From CAZAAW01 sp964483325 (GTDB lineage: Bacteria > Pseudomonadota > Alphaproteobacteria > Rhizobiales > Kaistiaceae), in NCBI GenBank assembly GCA_964483325.1, contig CAZAAW010000006.1:62001-126000 (forward strand): 64,000 nt of DNA, given 5' to 3'. The translations under genes and the position numbers were made by a program. The notes beneath the pieces are model-generated. The model was not told the origin of the DNA. It worked only from the letters and a program-made list of their open reading frames with translations, and made no database searches. The number at the start of each line of letters is the position of its first letter. Positions within the stretch are counted from its first letter, which is position 1. Below are positions 56,616-64,000 of the stretch, piece after piece.

Positions 56616-57065
56616 TCAGTTTTCTTCCTCGAAGCGATACTTCTCGTGGCAGGCGTTGCAGCCGTCGCTCACGGTCTTGAAGGCGGCGATGAACGCCTGG
56701 CGGTCGCCGGCGGCGGCTTCGGCGGCCGCGGCGGCATCGGCCGCCATCTTCTCCGACAGCGCGGTGAAGCCGGCCATGTCGGCGAACAGCTCCGGCTTGG
56801 CGAGCGTCTCGAAACCCGTCTCGGAGCCCGCCGGGAAGAGGTGGAAGAAGACGGAATTGTCATGCGACACGGTCGACAGCGCCGCCGACACGATGACGGG
56901 GTCGTAGGGAACCTGGTTGCGCAGCATCGACACGATCAGTTTGACCGCCTGGCCGTTCGACTCCATCAGCTGCTTGCGCAGCTTGATGATGTCTTCCTGC
57001 GCATAGGCCGCCGTGCTGACGCTCGCTGCGACGGCGACTGCCGCGAGGACCCGGAACAGCTTCAT
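56616..57065 (-). CDS. Cytochrome c' (periplasmic)
   Basis: A 149-residue exported protein with a signal peptide (about 1-22, AYA cleavage) and a four-helix-bundle sequence. Its single heme motif is at the C-terminus, C136-N-A-C139-H140 in GCNACHEKYR, as in class II cytochromes c'. Mature length is about 127 residues. Members bind NO or act as electron carriers in the periplasm. It is divergent from the superoxide dismutase gene. Confidence 0.92.
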   Translation of the reverse strand: MKLFRVLAAVAVAASVSTAAYAQEDIIKLRKQLMESNGQAVKLIVSMLRNQVPYDPVIVSAALSTVSHDNSVFFHLFPAGSETGFETLAKPELFADMAGFTALSEKMAADAAAAAEAAAGDRQAFIAAFKTVSDGCNACHEKYRFEEEN

Positions 57066-57315
57066 GTCTCAGTCTCCTGAACAGGATGAAATGCCCTCTG
57101 CCGATGGTGTCCGAAGGCCACGTTCGCGGTCAACCCCTGAGCCGCGCCATGCTGCTTTAAATTTCCTCAAGAACAGGCGGGGAACGAATGCCTCCCCCGC
57201 GCCCCGCGATGGTTGCCGGTCTGCCGGGCGGTGCCTATGTTCCAGCTTCTCCCCCGTCAGTGGCTGATTGTCCGGCAATCAACACACCTCGCAACAATTT
57301 CAAAGGAGCCGAGCC

Positions 57316-57915
57316 ATGGCGTTCGAACTGCCGTCCCTTCCCTATGCGTATGACGCCCTAGAGCCCTTCATGTCGAAGGAGACGCTGGAATATCATCACG
57401 ACAAGCACCACCAGGCCTATGTCACCAACGGCAACAACCTGCTGAAGGATTCGGGGCTGGAGGGGAAGAGCCTGGAAGAGGTGGTCCGCGAGAGCTACGG
57501 CAAGAATGCCGGTCTCTTCAACAATGCCGGGCAGCACTACAACCACATCCATTTCTGGAAATGGATGAAGCCGAATGGCGGCGGCACCAAGCTGCCCGGC
57601 GCGCTGCAGGCGGCGATCGACAGCGATCTCGGCGGCTACGACAAGTTCCGCGCCGACTTCATCCAGGCCGGCACCAGCCAGTTCGGCTCCGGCTGGGCAT
57701 GGATCGCCGTCAAGGACGGCAAGCTCAGCATCACCAAGACGCCGAACGGCGAAAACCCGCTCGTCACCGGCGCCACGCCGATTCTCGGCGTCGACGTCTG
57801 GGAGCACTCCTATTACATCGACTACCGCAATGCCCGGCCGAAATATCTCGAGGCCTTCGTCGACAGCCTGATCAACTGGGACTACGTGCTGGAGCGCTTC
57901 GAGGCCGCCCGCTAA
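57316..57915 (+). CDS. sodB: Superoxide dismutase, Fe/Mn type
   Basis: Dismutates superoxide to O2 and H2O2. The 199-residue protein has metal ligands H27 (in EYHHDKHH), H77 (HYNHIHFW), D160 and H164 (GVDVWEHSYY), all present. The metal, Fe or Mn, is not decided here. The AAAGGAG SD at 57302-57308 fits the ATG at 57316. There is no signal peptide, so it is cytosolic. Confidence 0.96.
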   Translation: MAFELPSLPYAYDALEPFMSKETLEYHHDKHHQAYVTNGNNLLKDSGLEGKSLEEVVRESYGKNAGLFNNAGQHYNHIHFWKWMKPNGGGTKLPGALQAAIDSDLGGYDKFRADFIQAGTSQFGSGWAWIAVKDGKLSITKTPNGENPLVTGATPILGVDVWEHSYYIDYRNARPKYLEAFVDSLINWDYVLERFEAAR

Positions 57916-57932
57916 GCCGCACGCCAATGCCG

Positions 57933-57962
57933 GTCAGGCGCCGTTTTGTCATGGCGCCTGAC
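57933..57962 (+). terminator. Hairpin after sodB
   Basis: Perfect 10-bp stem GTCAGGCGCC / GGCGCCTGAC with a 10-nt loop, 18 bp after the sodB stop. No T-tract follows on either strand, so this is an mRNA 3'-end hairpin or weak terminator. Confidence 0.5.
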
Positions 57963-58595
57963 TGATGCCCCGCCTGCACAGTCGTTCGTCATGATATTGT
58001 CCATATCGGCCAGCAGGCTGGATGAGCTGTAGAAAGCAAAGCGCTTCGCAGCCGCCTTCGCGGTGCCGGGAATTTTTCGCAAAACTGTTATTTCCCTGCG
58101 CCGCCGAAGCCGCTATAGCTGGCGCCGGTTCCGGCGTGGCGCTCTAGACGTCGCGCGGGCATTGTGTCGCAGACTTGCGCAGGAGGCTTACTGCCTTATC
58201 ACCGCTCCCGCCGCTTGCGTGTCTTGCTGTTCTTCCATTAGTTGTGACAGCCCTGTTCCGACGCAGTTGCCGGTTTCCCTCCCAAGGAATTTCGTTGCGA
58301 ATCGAACCGTTCTTCGGGCCCGCTGCGGCGGTCCCGCTCGCGGGATATTTGCAAATGGGAAACAGGACGTGATTCTCGCCGTGCATATCCTTGCAGCCAA
58401 GATTAATTTCGAGGTCAACTCTTCGAAAGGCCCTTGTATTCGCAGGTCGTGAATTATATACGACCTTCGAGTCGTGCAGTCGGGTCGATCATTCCTCCAG
58501 ATGCTGGGCCCAGATCGAGCAGCAGGCAGGTTTTCCGCCTCTTGCCTCGTGGCTGCAGGAATTTGCAAGGCATAGAGAACAAGCCAAGGTGAATC
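57963..58595. other. Long leader region upstream of mucR
   Basis: About 630 bp, lower in GC than the flanking genes, with no supported coding gene. The AT-rich stretch near 58400-58460 (TTGTAT at 58434-58439 and TATATA at 58455-58460, spacing 15) could be a weak promoter. An ACGAC/GTCGT inverted repeat lies at 58460-58475. The long AT-rich upstream DNA is typical of self-regulated MucR/Ros genes, because MucR binds such sequences. Confidence 0.5.
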
Positions 58596-59012
58596 ATGAT
58601 GGATCAAAACGCCGGAGCCGACCTCATTGATCTGACAGCCGACATCGTTTCGGCTTATGTCAGCAATCACTCGATTGCCGCCCAGGATCTTCCGGGTCTT
58701 ATCGCGGAGGTGCACCAGGCGCTGTCGCGGACCCATAGCGGCATGGTCGAGCCGGAGCCCGAGCCGCTGAAGCCGGCCGTCAATCCGAAGAAGTCGGTTT
58801 TCCCGGACTACATCATCTGTCTGGAGGACGGGAAGAAGTTCAAGTCGCTGAAGCGGCACCTGCGCACCCATTACGACCTGTCGCCGGAGGAATACCGCGA
58901 GAAGTGGGGCCTGCCGGCCGACTATCCGATGGTGGCGCCCAACTACGCGGCGGCGCGTTCGCAGCTCGCCAAGAAGATGGGCCTCGGCCAGCAGCGCCGC
59001 CGCAAGGCCTGA
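58596..59012 (+). CDS. mucR: MucR/Ros-family zinc-finger transcriptional regulator
   Basis: A 138-residue regulator of exopolysaccharide, motility and cell-cycle genes in rhizobia. It has an N-terminal oligomerisation part, then the Ros zinc-finger core VFPDYIICLEDGKKFKSLKRHLRTHYDLSPEEYREKWGL (about 67-105). The finger has C-x-x-D (CLED) instead of CxxC, with H and H in KRHLRTHY, a variant known in MucR orthologues. The basic tail is GLGQQRRRKA. The start is one of two adjacent ATGs at 58596/58599 behind AAGG. Confidence 0.93.
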   Translation: MMDQNAGADLIDLTADIVSAYVSNHSIAAQDLPGLIAEVHQALSRTHSGMVEPEPEPLKPAVNPKKSVFPDYIICLEDGKKFKSLKRHLRTHYDLSPEEYREKWGLPADYPMVAPNYAAARSQLAKKMGLGQQRRRKA

Positions 59013-59054
59013 GCTGCATCCACCGGCGTATTCCCGGCCTTGCCGGGTCTTTTC

Positions 59055-59084
59055 ACGGGCCGCTCTGCGGCCCGTTTTCTTTTT
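59055..59084 (+). terminator. Terminator after mucR
   Basis: Perfect 9-bp stem ACGGGCCGC / GCGGCCCGT with a TCT loop, followed by TTTCTTTTT. A smaller stem CCCGGC-CTT-GCCGGG precedes it at about 59034-59048. It abuts the stop of the convergent sufE. Confidence 0.9.
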
Positions 59085-59503
59085 CAGGCCGCCGTCTGCA
59101 CCGCCTGCGCATCGGCCTTGATTCGCGCCACCATGGAGCGGAGGCCGTTCGACCGTTGCGCCGTCAGGTGCTCCTGCAGGGCGAGGTCGGCGAAGGCCTT
59201 GTCGGCGTCGATAGTGGCGATCTCCGCCGCCGTGCGGCCGCTGAAGAGGGCAATGACGATGGCGACGAGGCCGCGCACGATATAGGCGTCGCTGTCGCCG
59301 ACAAAGGTGAGTCGCAGCGGGTCGCCGGGGGCGGTGCGCGTCCACAGCCAGACCTGGCTGGTGCAGCCCTGCACCTTGTTCTCCGCCGTGCGCTCCGTCT
59401 CAGGCAGCGGCTCCAGCGTCCGGCCGAGCTCGATCAGGTAGCGGTAGCGGTCTTCCCACTCGTCGAGATCGGCAAAGTCGCGCTTAATCTCGTCGAAGGT
59501 CAT
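59084..59503 (-). CDS. sufE: Cysteine desulfuration protein SufE
   Basis: Sulfur-transfer partner of the cysteine desulfurase SufS in Fe-S cluster assembly. The 139-residue protein has the acceptor cysteine C47 in ENKVQGCTSQVW, a DDAYIVRGLVAIV-type helix and HLTAQRSNGLRSMVARI near the C-terminus. The position between mucR and DUF5330 is the usual rhizobial arrangement rather than an operon with sufBCD. Confidence 0.95.
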   Translation of the reverse strand: MTFDEIKRDFADLDEWEDRYRYLIELGRTLEPLPETERTAENKVQGCTSQVWLWTRTAPGDPLRLTFVGDSDAYIVRGLVAIVIALFSGRTAAEIATIDADKAFADLALQEHLTAQRSNGLRSMVARIKADAQAVQTAA

Positions 59504-59578
59504 GGTGGCTCCTCTGCGCAGTCGCCCTTCATATAGCGACGCGGGGGGCCAGTTGGAACGCGGCGTGCCGTCCGGGGC

Positions 59579-59944
59579 TCAGATCGACGGGCGGCGCTGG
59601 TCGTCGTCGGCGGGGTCCTGCCACGGCGCCTGCCGGTCGGCGGCGGTGAGGGTGCCGGCGGCTTCGCCCGGCGCCGGCGCGCTCTGGTCGCGCCCGAGAT
59701 AGCCTTCGATCTGCTCCGTCGCATAGCGCGCCTTGCTGCCGACCAGCACGGCAACGTCGCTGCCGGTTGTGCAGACATCCGGGTTGCGGTCGCAGAAGCG
59801 GGAAAGATCGAGCACCGTGGCGCGGACCGCCGACAGGGCGCGGAACACCGTCACCCGTGGCGCATCGGCGCCGCTGTCGGGATCGGCCGGCAGCAGAATG
59901 AGGACGATCGTCAGCCAGAACGCGGCGCGGATCAGGAACATCAT
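59579..59944 (-). CDS. DUF5330 domain protein
   Basis: A 121-residue protein with an N-terminal hydrophobic segment (FLIRAAFWLTIVLILLP, about 3-19) followed by a domain with VFRALSAVRATVLDLSRFCDRNPDVCTTGSDVAVLVGSKARYATEQIEGYLG. The cysteine pair in FCDRNPDVC is the family mark. The acidic, disordered C-terminus ends DDDQRRPS. It is a membrane-anchored periplasmic protein of unknown function. GGAGG six bases before the ATG at 59944 decides the start. It is divergent from divJ. Confidence 0.85.
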   Translation of the reverse strand: MMFLIRAAFWLTIVLILLPADPDSGADAPRVTVFRALSAVRATVLDLSRFCDRNPDVCTTGSDVAVLVGSKARYATEQIEGYLGRDQSAPAPGEAAGTLTAADRQAPWQDPADDDQRRPSI

Positions 59945-60300
59945 CGCGGGCCTCCAGCACCGTGGGAGCGGTGTCTTGCCTGCGTCTCCTGTGGCCGCTG
60001 CCGGCTGAAGGCGGGGTTCAGTCAACACTTAAAATTTGAACGACCGCTTGGCGCGAAGACGTCTCAAATCTTCACTGCACCGGCGCAACACGGCTTTTCG
60101 CCTCGGCTCCCAGGCCGCCGCAACGGACAATTAACCGCAACGCCAGAAACCGGGTGCCGCAGGGGGCGGCGGAGGCGCCGAAGGCCGGCCGGGCCGTCAT
60201 CCTTAGCCCTCCCTTAAGATCGCACCGGCAAGGGTCGCCACCCGTACCTGACGCGCCGCCATCGCCGGCGCCCGGCCGGTAGCGAGCGACAAGTCTGCCG
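59945..60300. other. Divergent intergenic region between DUF5330 gene and divJ
   Basis: 356 bp with no supported gene. It contains a CtrA-like box TTAG-N7-TTAA at 60203-60217, AT-richer DNA near 60025-60060 and a TTAACC half site near 60131. No convincing -35/-10 was found for divJ. Confidence 0.5.
60203..60217 (+). promoter_or_regulatory. Candidate CtrA-binding site
   Basis: TTAG (60203-60206), 7 bp, TTAA (60214-60217), one mismatch from the CtrA consensus TTAA-N7-TTAA, 84 bp upstream of the divJ-like start. Supported only by pattern and gene context. Confidence 0.35.
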
Positions 60301-62034
60301 ATGCAGGCCTTTCTGGCATCCCTTCTGCGCTTCCTCGACACCCAGCTGGGTGGCGCCGCCTCTCTCGATGCGGGTGCCCGGGCGCGGCATCGCGATTTCA
60401 TCGCCGCCCGCCTCGGCACCGGGCTTGTCGGCGTCGTCGCCTTCCCGCTGTGGCTGGCCACCGGCGGACCGGGCGGCCTTGTCGGCGCCGTCACGATCGG
60501 CTGGCTGCTGGCGGCGATCCCGCTGGCGCTGGGGCTGGCGCGCACGGTCTCGCCCGAGATGGCGCACGTCGCCAATGCCGCCCTGATGACCGGCATGGTG
60601 ACCTGGCTGACGGCGATGACCGGCGGCCTGGCGTCGCCCTTCGCCGCCTGGTTCGTCATCATCGGTGCCGAAACGGCGACCAGCGGGCGCCTCCGCCCCG
60701 TCGCTGCGGCAACGGCCCTGTCGCTCCTCGGCCTGACGATCGCGGCGGGCAGCGGCGCCGTCCTGCCGGCGGCAGCGCCTGCGCCGGCCCTCGCGGCGCT
60801 CGGCAATGCGGCGCTTCTTGCCTATGGCGCGCTGCTGGCGGCCCGGCTGGTCAGCCTGCAGCGGGCCGACCGGCGCGCCGCCGAGGCCGATATACGCGAC
60901 AGCCTGTGGGCGGCCGAGGCGGCCGATCTCATCATCCGCCATGGCGCCGATCTCAAGGTCGAGGCCGCCGGTACGGCGGCGCGCCGGCTTCTCGGCGTTC
61001 CGCCGCGGCTGCTGGCCGGCGACGGCCTGCTGCATCGCGTCCACCTCGCCGACCGGCCGGCCTACCTGATGGCGCTGCGCGAGGCGCAGCGTCTGCCGCA
61101 GCCGCAGACCGCCGTGCTGCGCCTGCGCCGTGCCGCGGAGGAGGGGCCGGACGCCTATCTGCGCATGGAGATGCGCTGCCGCGCCAGCGGCGACGCCGTC
61201 GTCGCCGTGCTGCGCGATATCGGCGCTGACTGGGAGAGCGACGCGGCGGTGCAGGATTGCCCGGCCCGGCCAGGCCGGATGCAGGGGCCGTTCCTGGCGC
61301 AGCTCGGCCATGAGCTGCGCACGCCACTCAACGCCATCATCGGCTTTTCCGACATCCTGCGCGGCGAGGGCATTGCCGATCTCGGCGACGAGCGGCGGCT
61401 GGAATATGCGCAGCTCATCAATGGCGCCGGCCACCACCTGCTGCAGCTTGTCGGCGATTTCCTCGACCTGTCGAAGATCGAGGCCGGCGCCTTCCGCATC
61501 GAGCCGCAGCCCTTTGCCCTGCTGCCGCTGGTCGAGGAGTGCCGCGCCCTGCTGCAGGCCGAGGCGGCGCGCCGCGGCGTGCGCATCGTGACGGCCGTTC
61601 CCGCCGGCCTGCCGGATCTCGTCGCCGACCGGCGCGCCTGCACGCAGATCATCCTCAACCTGCTGTCGAACGCCCTGAAGGCGAGCGCCGCCGAAGGCGA
61701 GATCGTCCTTGCCGTGCGCCGCCGCGGCGGCGACATCGTGCTGACCGTCGGCGATCATGGCGTCGGCATCGCCGCTGCCGACCTGCCGCGCCTTGGTACT
61801 CCTTTCGTTCAGGCGCATTCTGCCTATAATCGGCCGAACGAAGGGACCGGTCTCGGCCTCTCCGTGGTGAAGGCGCTTGTCGCCCTGCATGGCGGCAGGC
61901 TCTCGATCCGTTCGGAGATCGGCGTCGGGACGGAAGTCACGGTGGCGCTGCCGCTCGCCGGCCAGCCCTCAGCGAGTGCCCTGCCGGATGCCGAGATCCA
62001 CTGGACAGACACGCAGGAACGCAGGCGCGCCTGA
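60301..62034 (+). CDS. divJ: Membrane histidine kinase, DivJ-like
   Basis: A 577-residue kinase. An N-terminal membrane block of about six hydrophobic segments (about 35-190) is followed by a PAS-like linker. The HisKA dimerisation domain has the H-box LGHELRTPLNAIIGFSDIL (H337), and the HATPase domain has N-box ILNLLSNALKAS, G1 VGDHGVGIA and G2 GTGLGLSVVKAL. Architecture and the mucR-sufE-DUF5330 neighbourhood match the rhizobial DivJ kinase, which phosphorylates DivK to control CtrA. The assignment rests on context and domain order; a PleC/PdhS paralogue is the alternative. Confidence 0.72.
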   Translation: MQAFLASLLRFLDTQLGGAASLDAGARARHRDFIAARLGTGLVGVVAFPLWLATGGPGGLVGAVTIGWLLAAIPLALGLARTVSPEMAHVANAALMTGMVTWLTAMTGGLASPFAAWFVIIGAETATSGRLRPVAAATALSLLGLTIAAGSGAVLPAAAPAPALAALGNAALLAYGALLAARLVSLQRADRRAAEADIRDSLWAAEAADLIIRHGADLKVEAAGTAARRLLGVPPRLLAGDGLLHRVHLADRPAYLMALREAQRLPQPQTAVLRLRRAAEEGPDAYLRMEMRCRASGDAVVAVLRDIGADWESDAAVQDCPARPGRMQGPFLAQLGHELRTPLNAIIGFSDILRGEGIADLGDERRLEYAQLINGAGHHLLQLVGDFLDLSKIEAGAFRIEPQPFALLPLVEECRALLQAEAARRGVRIVTAVPAGLPDLVADRRACTQIILNLLSNALKASAAEGEIVLAVRRRGGDIVLTVGDHGVGIAAADLPRLGTPFVQAHSAYNRPNEGTGLGLSVVKALVALHGGRLSIRSEIGVGTEVTVALPLAGQPSASALPDAEIHWTDTQERRRA

Positions 62035-62836
62035 GCGCCCGCCGTCGCGCGGCGCGTCCGGGCGCGGCGCCGCCTATCGGCCGGCGCGGCGCTCCTACGA
62101 TTCCTACGAGGACGACCGCGTCGCCGAAGGCTTCGCGGCGCGCCTCCTCGGCGGCCTCGCCCGCCATCCGGCGCGCACCGCCGCGGCGGTGATCCTCGGC
62201 ATCGGCGCCGGCTTCATCATGCTGAACGCGGTGTTCCTGCAGCACGGCAAGCATCCGGCGCCGCTGTTCGACACCCGTCCGGGCGGCGCTAGCCTGACGG
62301 CCTCGCCGGCCGAGAACCCGCCGCCGCTGCCGCGCAGCCGGGCGGCGGCGATCGGCGCCGAGACGCGCCTCGTCCGCGTCACGCCGGTGCCGCAGCCGCG
62401 GGTCGAGACCCGCGCCGGCACCGCCACGGTGACGGCGGTGCAGCGCGGCCTGGCACGGGCCGGCTTCTACAAGGGAACCGTCGACGGCCTCTACGGCCTC
62501 GGCACCAAGGGCGCCATCGAGGACTACCAGCGCGCCAACGACCTGCCGGTGACCGGCGCCGTCACCGAGGAACTGCTGGCCGATATCCAGCGCCGCGCCG
62601 GCGCCGCGGCCGAGGCGGCGCCGGCCGAACCGCCGGAGGAGGTGCGGCTGCGCGCCGTCCAGGATGCGCTGAACCAGATCGGCTACGGGCCGCTGCCGGT
62701 GACCGGCGCCTCCGACGGCGCCACCGCCGACGCCATCCGCCGCTTCCAGCTCGACAACGGCCTGTCGCTGACCGGCCAGCCCGACGATCAGCTGGTGCGC
62801 AAGATGGTGTCGATCGGCGCCATGCAGCCGATCTGA
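61988..62836 (+). CDS. Membrane-anchored peptidoglycan-binding protein
   Basis: A 282-residue protein. The basic cytosolic N-terminus is followed by one transmembrane segment (about 65-85, AAAVILGIGAGFIMLNAVFL), a proline-rich linker and two PG_binding_1 repeats. They are VQRGLARAGFYKGTVDGLYGLGTKGAIEDYQRAN (about 150-183) and VQDALNQIGYGPLPVTGASDGATADAIRRFQLDNGLSLTG (about 223-262). No catalytic domain is present. The start is uncertain; the ATG at 61988 overlaps the end of divJ by 47 bp, which suggests translational coupling. Confidence 0.85.
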   Translation: MPRSTGQTRRNAGAPERPPSRGASGRGAAYRPARRSYDSYEDDRVAEGFAARLLGGLARHPARTAAAVILGIGAGFIMLNAVFLQHGKHPAPLFDTRPGGASLTASPAENPPPLPRSRAAAIGAETRLVRVTPVPQPRVETRAGTATVTAVQRGLARAGFYKGTVDGLYGLGTKGAIEDYQRANDLPVTGAVTEELLADIQRRAGAAAEAAPAEPPEEVRLRAVQDALNQIGYGPLPVTGASDGATADAIRRFQLDNGLSLTGQPDDQLVRKMVSIGAMQPI

Positions 62837-62855
62837 TTCAAGTGCGGTAACTCAA

Positions 62856-63194
62856 GTGCGCCTGACGTCCAGCCTGTTCACCAGCGCCCTGGTGCGCCGC
62901 TGCTTCGTCGCCGGCGCCATGGCGGCAGTCGTCCGCCACGGCTCCGACGAGGCGGGGGCGGTGTTCGTTACCGTCGACCGGCTCGACGGCACGATGGATC
63001 TCTACGGACCGGCGCCGCAGTCGCTGCTCGGCAGCGAACCGGGCGACCGCCTCTTCCAGCGCCTGCAGGGCCGGGCGCCCTATGCCGAGGTCGAGCAGCG
63101 CCTGGCGCGCGAATATGATTTCGATCCAGACATCTGGGTCGTCGCCGTCGAGGATCGCGCCGGGCGCTGCTTCCTCGATCTGGCGCCGGGCTAG
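62856..63194 (+). CDS. DUF1491 family protein
   Basis: A 112-residue protein with RLTSSLFTSALVRRCFVAGAMAAVVRHGSDEAGAVFV, a FQRLQGRAP segment and a C-terminal REYDFDPDIWVVAVEDRAGRCFLD. This is the alphaproteobacterial DUF1491 family of unknown function. The start is a GTG at 62856, 19 bp after the peptidoglycan-binding protein. Its stop overlaps the convergent DUF2336 gene by 4 bp. Confidence 0.83.
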   Translation: MRLTSSLFTSALVRRCFVAGAMAAVVRHGSDEAGAVFVTVDRLDGTMDLYGPAPQSLLGSEPGDRLFQRLQGRAPYAEVEQRLAREYDFDPDIWVVAVEDRAGRCFLDLAPG

Positions 63195-64000
63195 CGGCCG
63201 GCCGGCGCGCGGCGGCCCGCCGACGGCCGCAGCCGCGGACGCAGGGCCGGGGCGGCCGGCGCATCGTCGGCGGCGGGTGTCCGCCAGCCGGCGACGATCG
63301 CCTCGGCGACCCGCCGCTCCAGCCCGGCCAGCAGGTCGGCGAGGCGGAAGAAGGTCTCAGGCGCCCGCCGCGATGCCTCATGCGCCAGCAGAAGCAGCGT
63401 CCGCGCGTCGGCAAGGGCGATGCCGGCGGCCGCCAGCAGGATGACCGCCGCCTCGCCGGACTCGTCCCGCAGGGCGGCGCGCACGGCCGTCACCGGCAGA
63501 TCGACGAGCGCCGCCAGTTCCTCGGTCATCCGCAGGACGCCGCCGTCGCGCGCCGCGATCATCAGCTGCGTCGCCCGGTAGGTCTGGTCGACCATGGCGC
63601 CGAGGCGGTTGCCGCGCTCCGCCGCCGATGCCGGCTGCGGATGCGCTGCGGCATCGGCGATCGCTGCGAGCCGTTCGGATGGCGCCAGCGCCAGGAAGGC
63701 CTCCCAGGGTGATGGCTGCGGCGCCGGGCCGGCGGGCGGCAGCTCGAGGATCGCCAGCACGTCGTCGAGCGACATCGGCGAGGGGGCAGGCGCCGGCTGC
63801 AGCGCCGCCCGGACCTCCGCCGGCAGGTCCGGCCGCCGGGCGATCAGCCGGTGATGCGCCGGGCCGGTGGCGGCGACGATGGCGACGAGGTCGGCGGCGG
63901 AAAGGCGCCGGGCGCGCAGCAGGACGGGCTCCGCCACGGCAGGCGTATCGCGGGCCAGCAGCCGCAGCACAGCCTTCGGCGCATCCGCCTGGTCGGCCAG
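63191..64000 (-). CDS. DUF2336 family protein (N-terminus cut by window edge)
   Basis: About 269 C-terminal residues are visible; the frame stays open to the window edge, so the gene starts beyond 64000. The sequence is helical and alanine/leucine-rich with repeated units such as LARDTPAVAEPVLLRARRLSAADLVAIVAATGPAHHRLIARRPDLPAEV, typical of DUF2336 (HEAT-like repeats found in alphaproteobacteria). No catalytic motif is seen. It is convergent with DUF1491. Confidence 0.8.
   Translation of the reverse strand: MADQADAPKAVLRLLARDTPAVAEPVLLRARRLSAADLVAIVAATGPAHHRLIARRPDLPAEVRAALQPAPAPSPMSLDDVLAILELPPAGPAPQPSPWEAFLALAPSERLAAIADAAAHPQPASAAERGNRLGAMVDQTYRATQLMIAARDGGVLRMTEELAALVDLPVTAVRAALRDESGEAAVILLAAAGIALADARTLLLLAHEASRRAPETFFRLADLLAGLERRVAEAIVAGWRTPAADDAPAAPALRPRLRPSAGRRAPAGR

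Overview
The window is 64 kb of GC-rich (about two-thirds GC or more), densely packed bacterial chromosome. Gene content and order point to the alphaproteobacterial order Hyphomicrobiales (Rhizobiales). The markers are a plant-type glutamate-cysteine ligase, DUF1127, DUF3422, hisS-hisZ-hisG, the pmbA/phosphatase/DUF4170/DUF374/waaA/lpxK/DUF2093/mutL block, and a mucR-sufE-DUF5330-divJ block. I cannot name the genus. No phage, plasmid, transposase, CRISPR array, rRNA or tRNA gene was seen. Apart from a few accessory modules this is ordinary core chromosome.

Layout. 1-5.7 kb: partial xseA, then rsmE, gshA, a DUF1127/LysR divergent pair and a 1-Cys peroxiredoxin. 5.8-12.8 kb: a DUF3422 protein, then glcD-glcE-glcF followed by malate synthase A, a compact glycolate-to-malate route ending at a strong terminator. 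12.8-19.6 kb, mostly minus strand: a Tat-exported small protein, a DHA2-type MFS exporter, an L,D-transpeptidase, a lipoprotein, ribF and a HAD phosphatase; tag lies on the plus strand. 19.8-24.1 kb: an NtrC-type sigma-54 activator, a periplasmic unknown, and groES-groL under a perfect CIRCE operator. 24.3-28.0 kb: hisS-hisZ-hisG. 28.0-33.0 kb: tadA, an RsuA/RluB pseudouridine synthase, rsmD and an active/inactive M16 peptidase pair. 33.0-40.8 kb: the lipid A/Kdo block ending in convergent mutL. 41.0-51.9 kb: two RND efflux systems facing each other, with an ECF sigma / anti-sigma / periplasmic metal-sensor-like module and a palindromic repeat between them. 52.4-57.9 kb: an aminotransferase, a small unknown, a vWA protein, a HerA-like ATPase, cytochrome c' and superoxide dismutase. 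58.6-64 kb: mucR, sufE, DUF5330, a DivJ-like histidine kinase, a peptidoglycan-binding membrane protein, DUF1491 and a partial DUF2336 protein.

The most unusual signal is a 230-bp, 40% GC patch inside hisS. It keeps the reading frame and replaces the variable linker before the conserved IDPSVVRGLEYYTG block, which looks like an in-frame import from a low-GC relative. Other points worth a second look are the CnrHYX-like module between the RND pumps, two families of REP/REPIN-like palindromes, an orphan sigma-54 activator paired with an unknown periplasmic protein, convergent genes whose stop codons overlap in CTAG, and a RibF tail built from 12-bp tandem repeats. No clearly new multi-gene defence or biosynthetic system was found.
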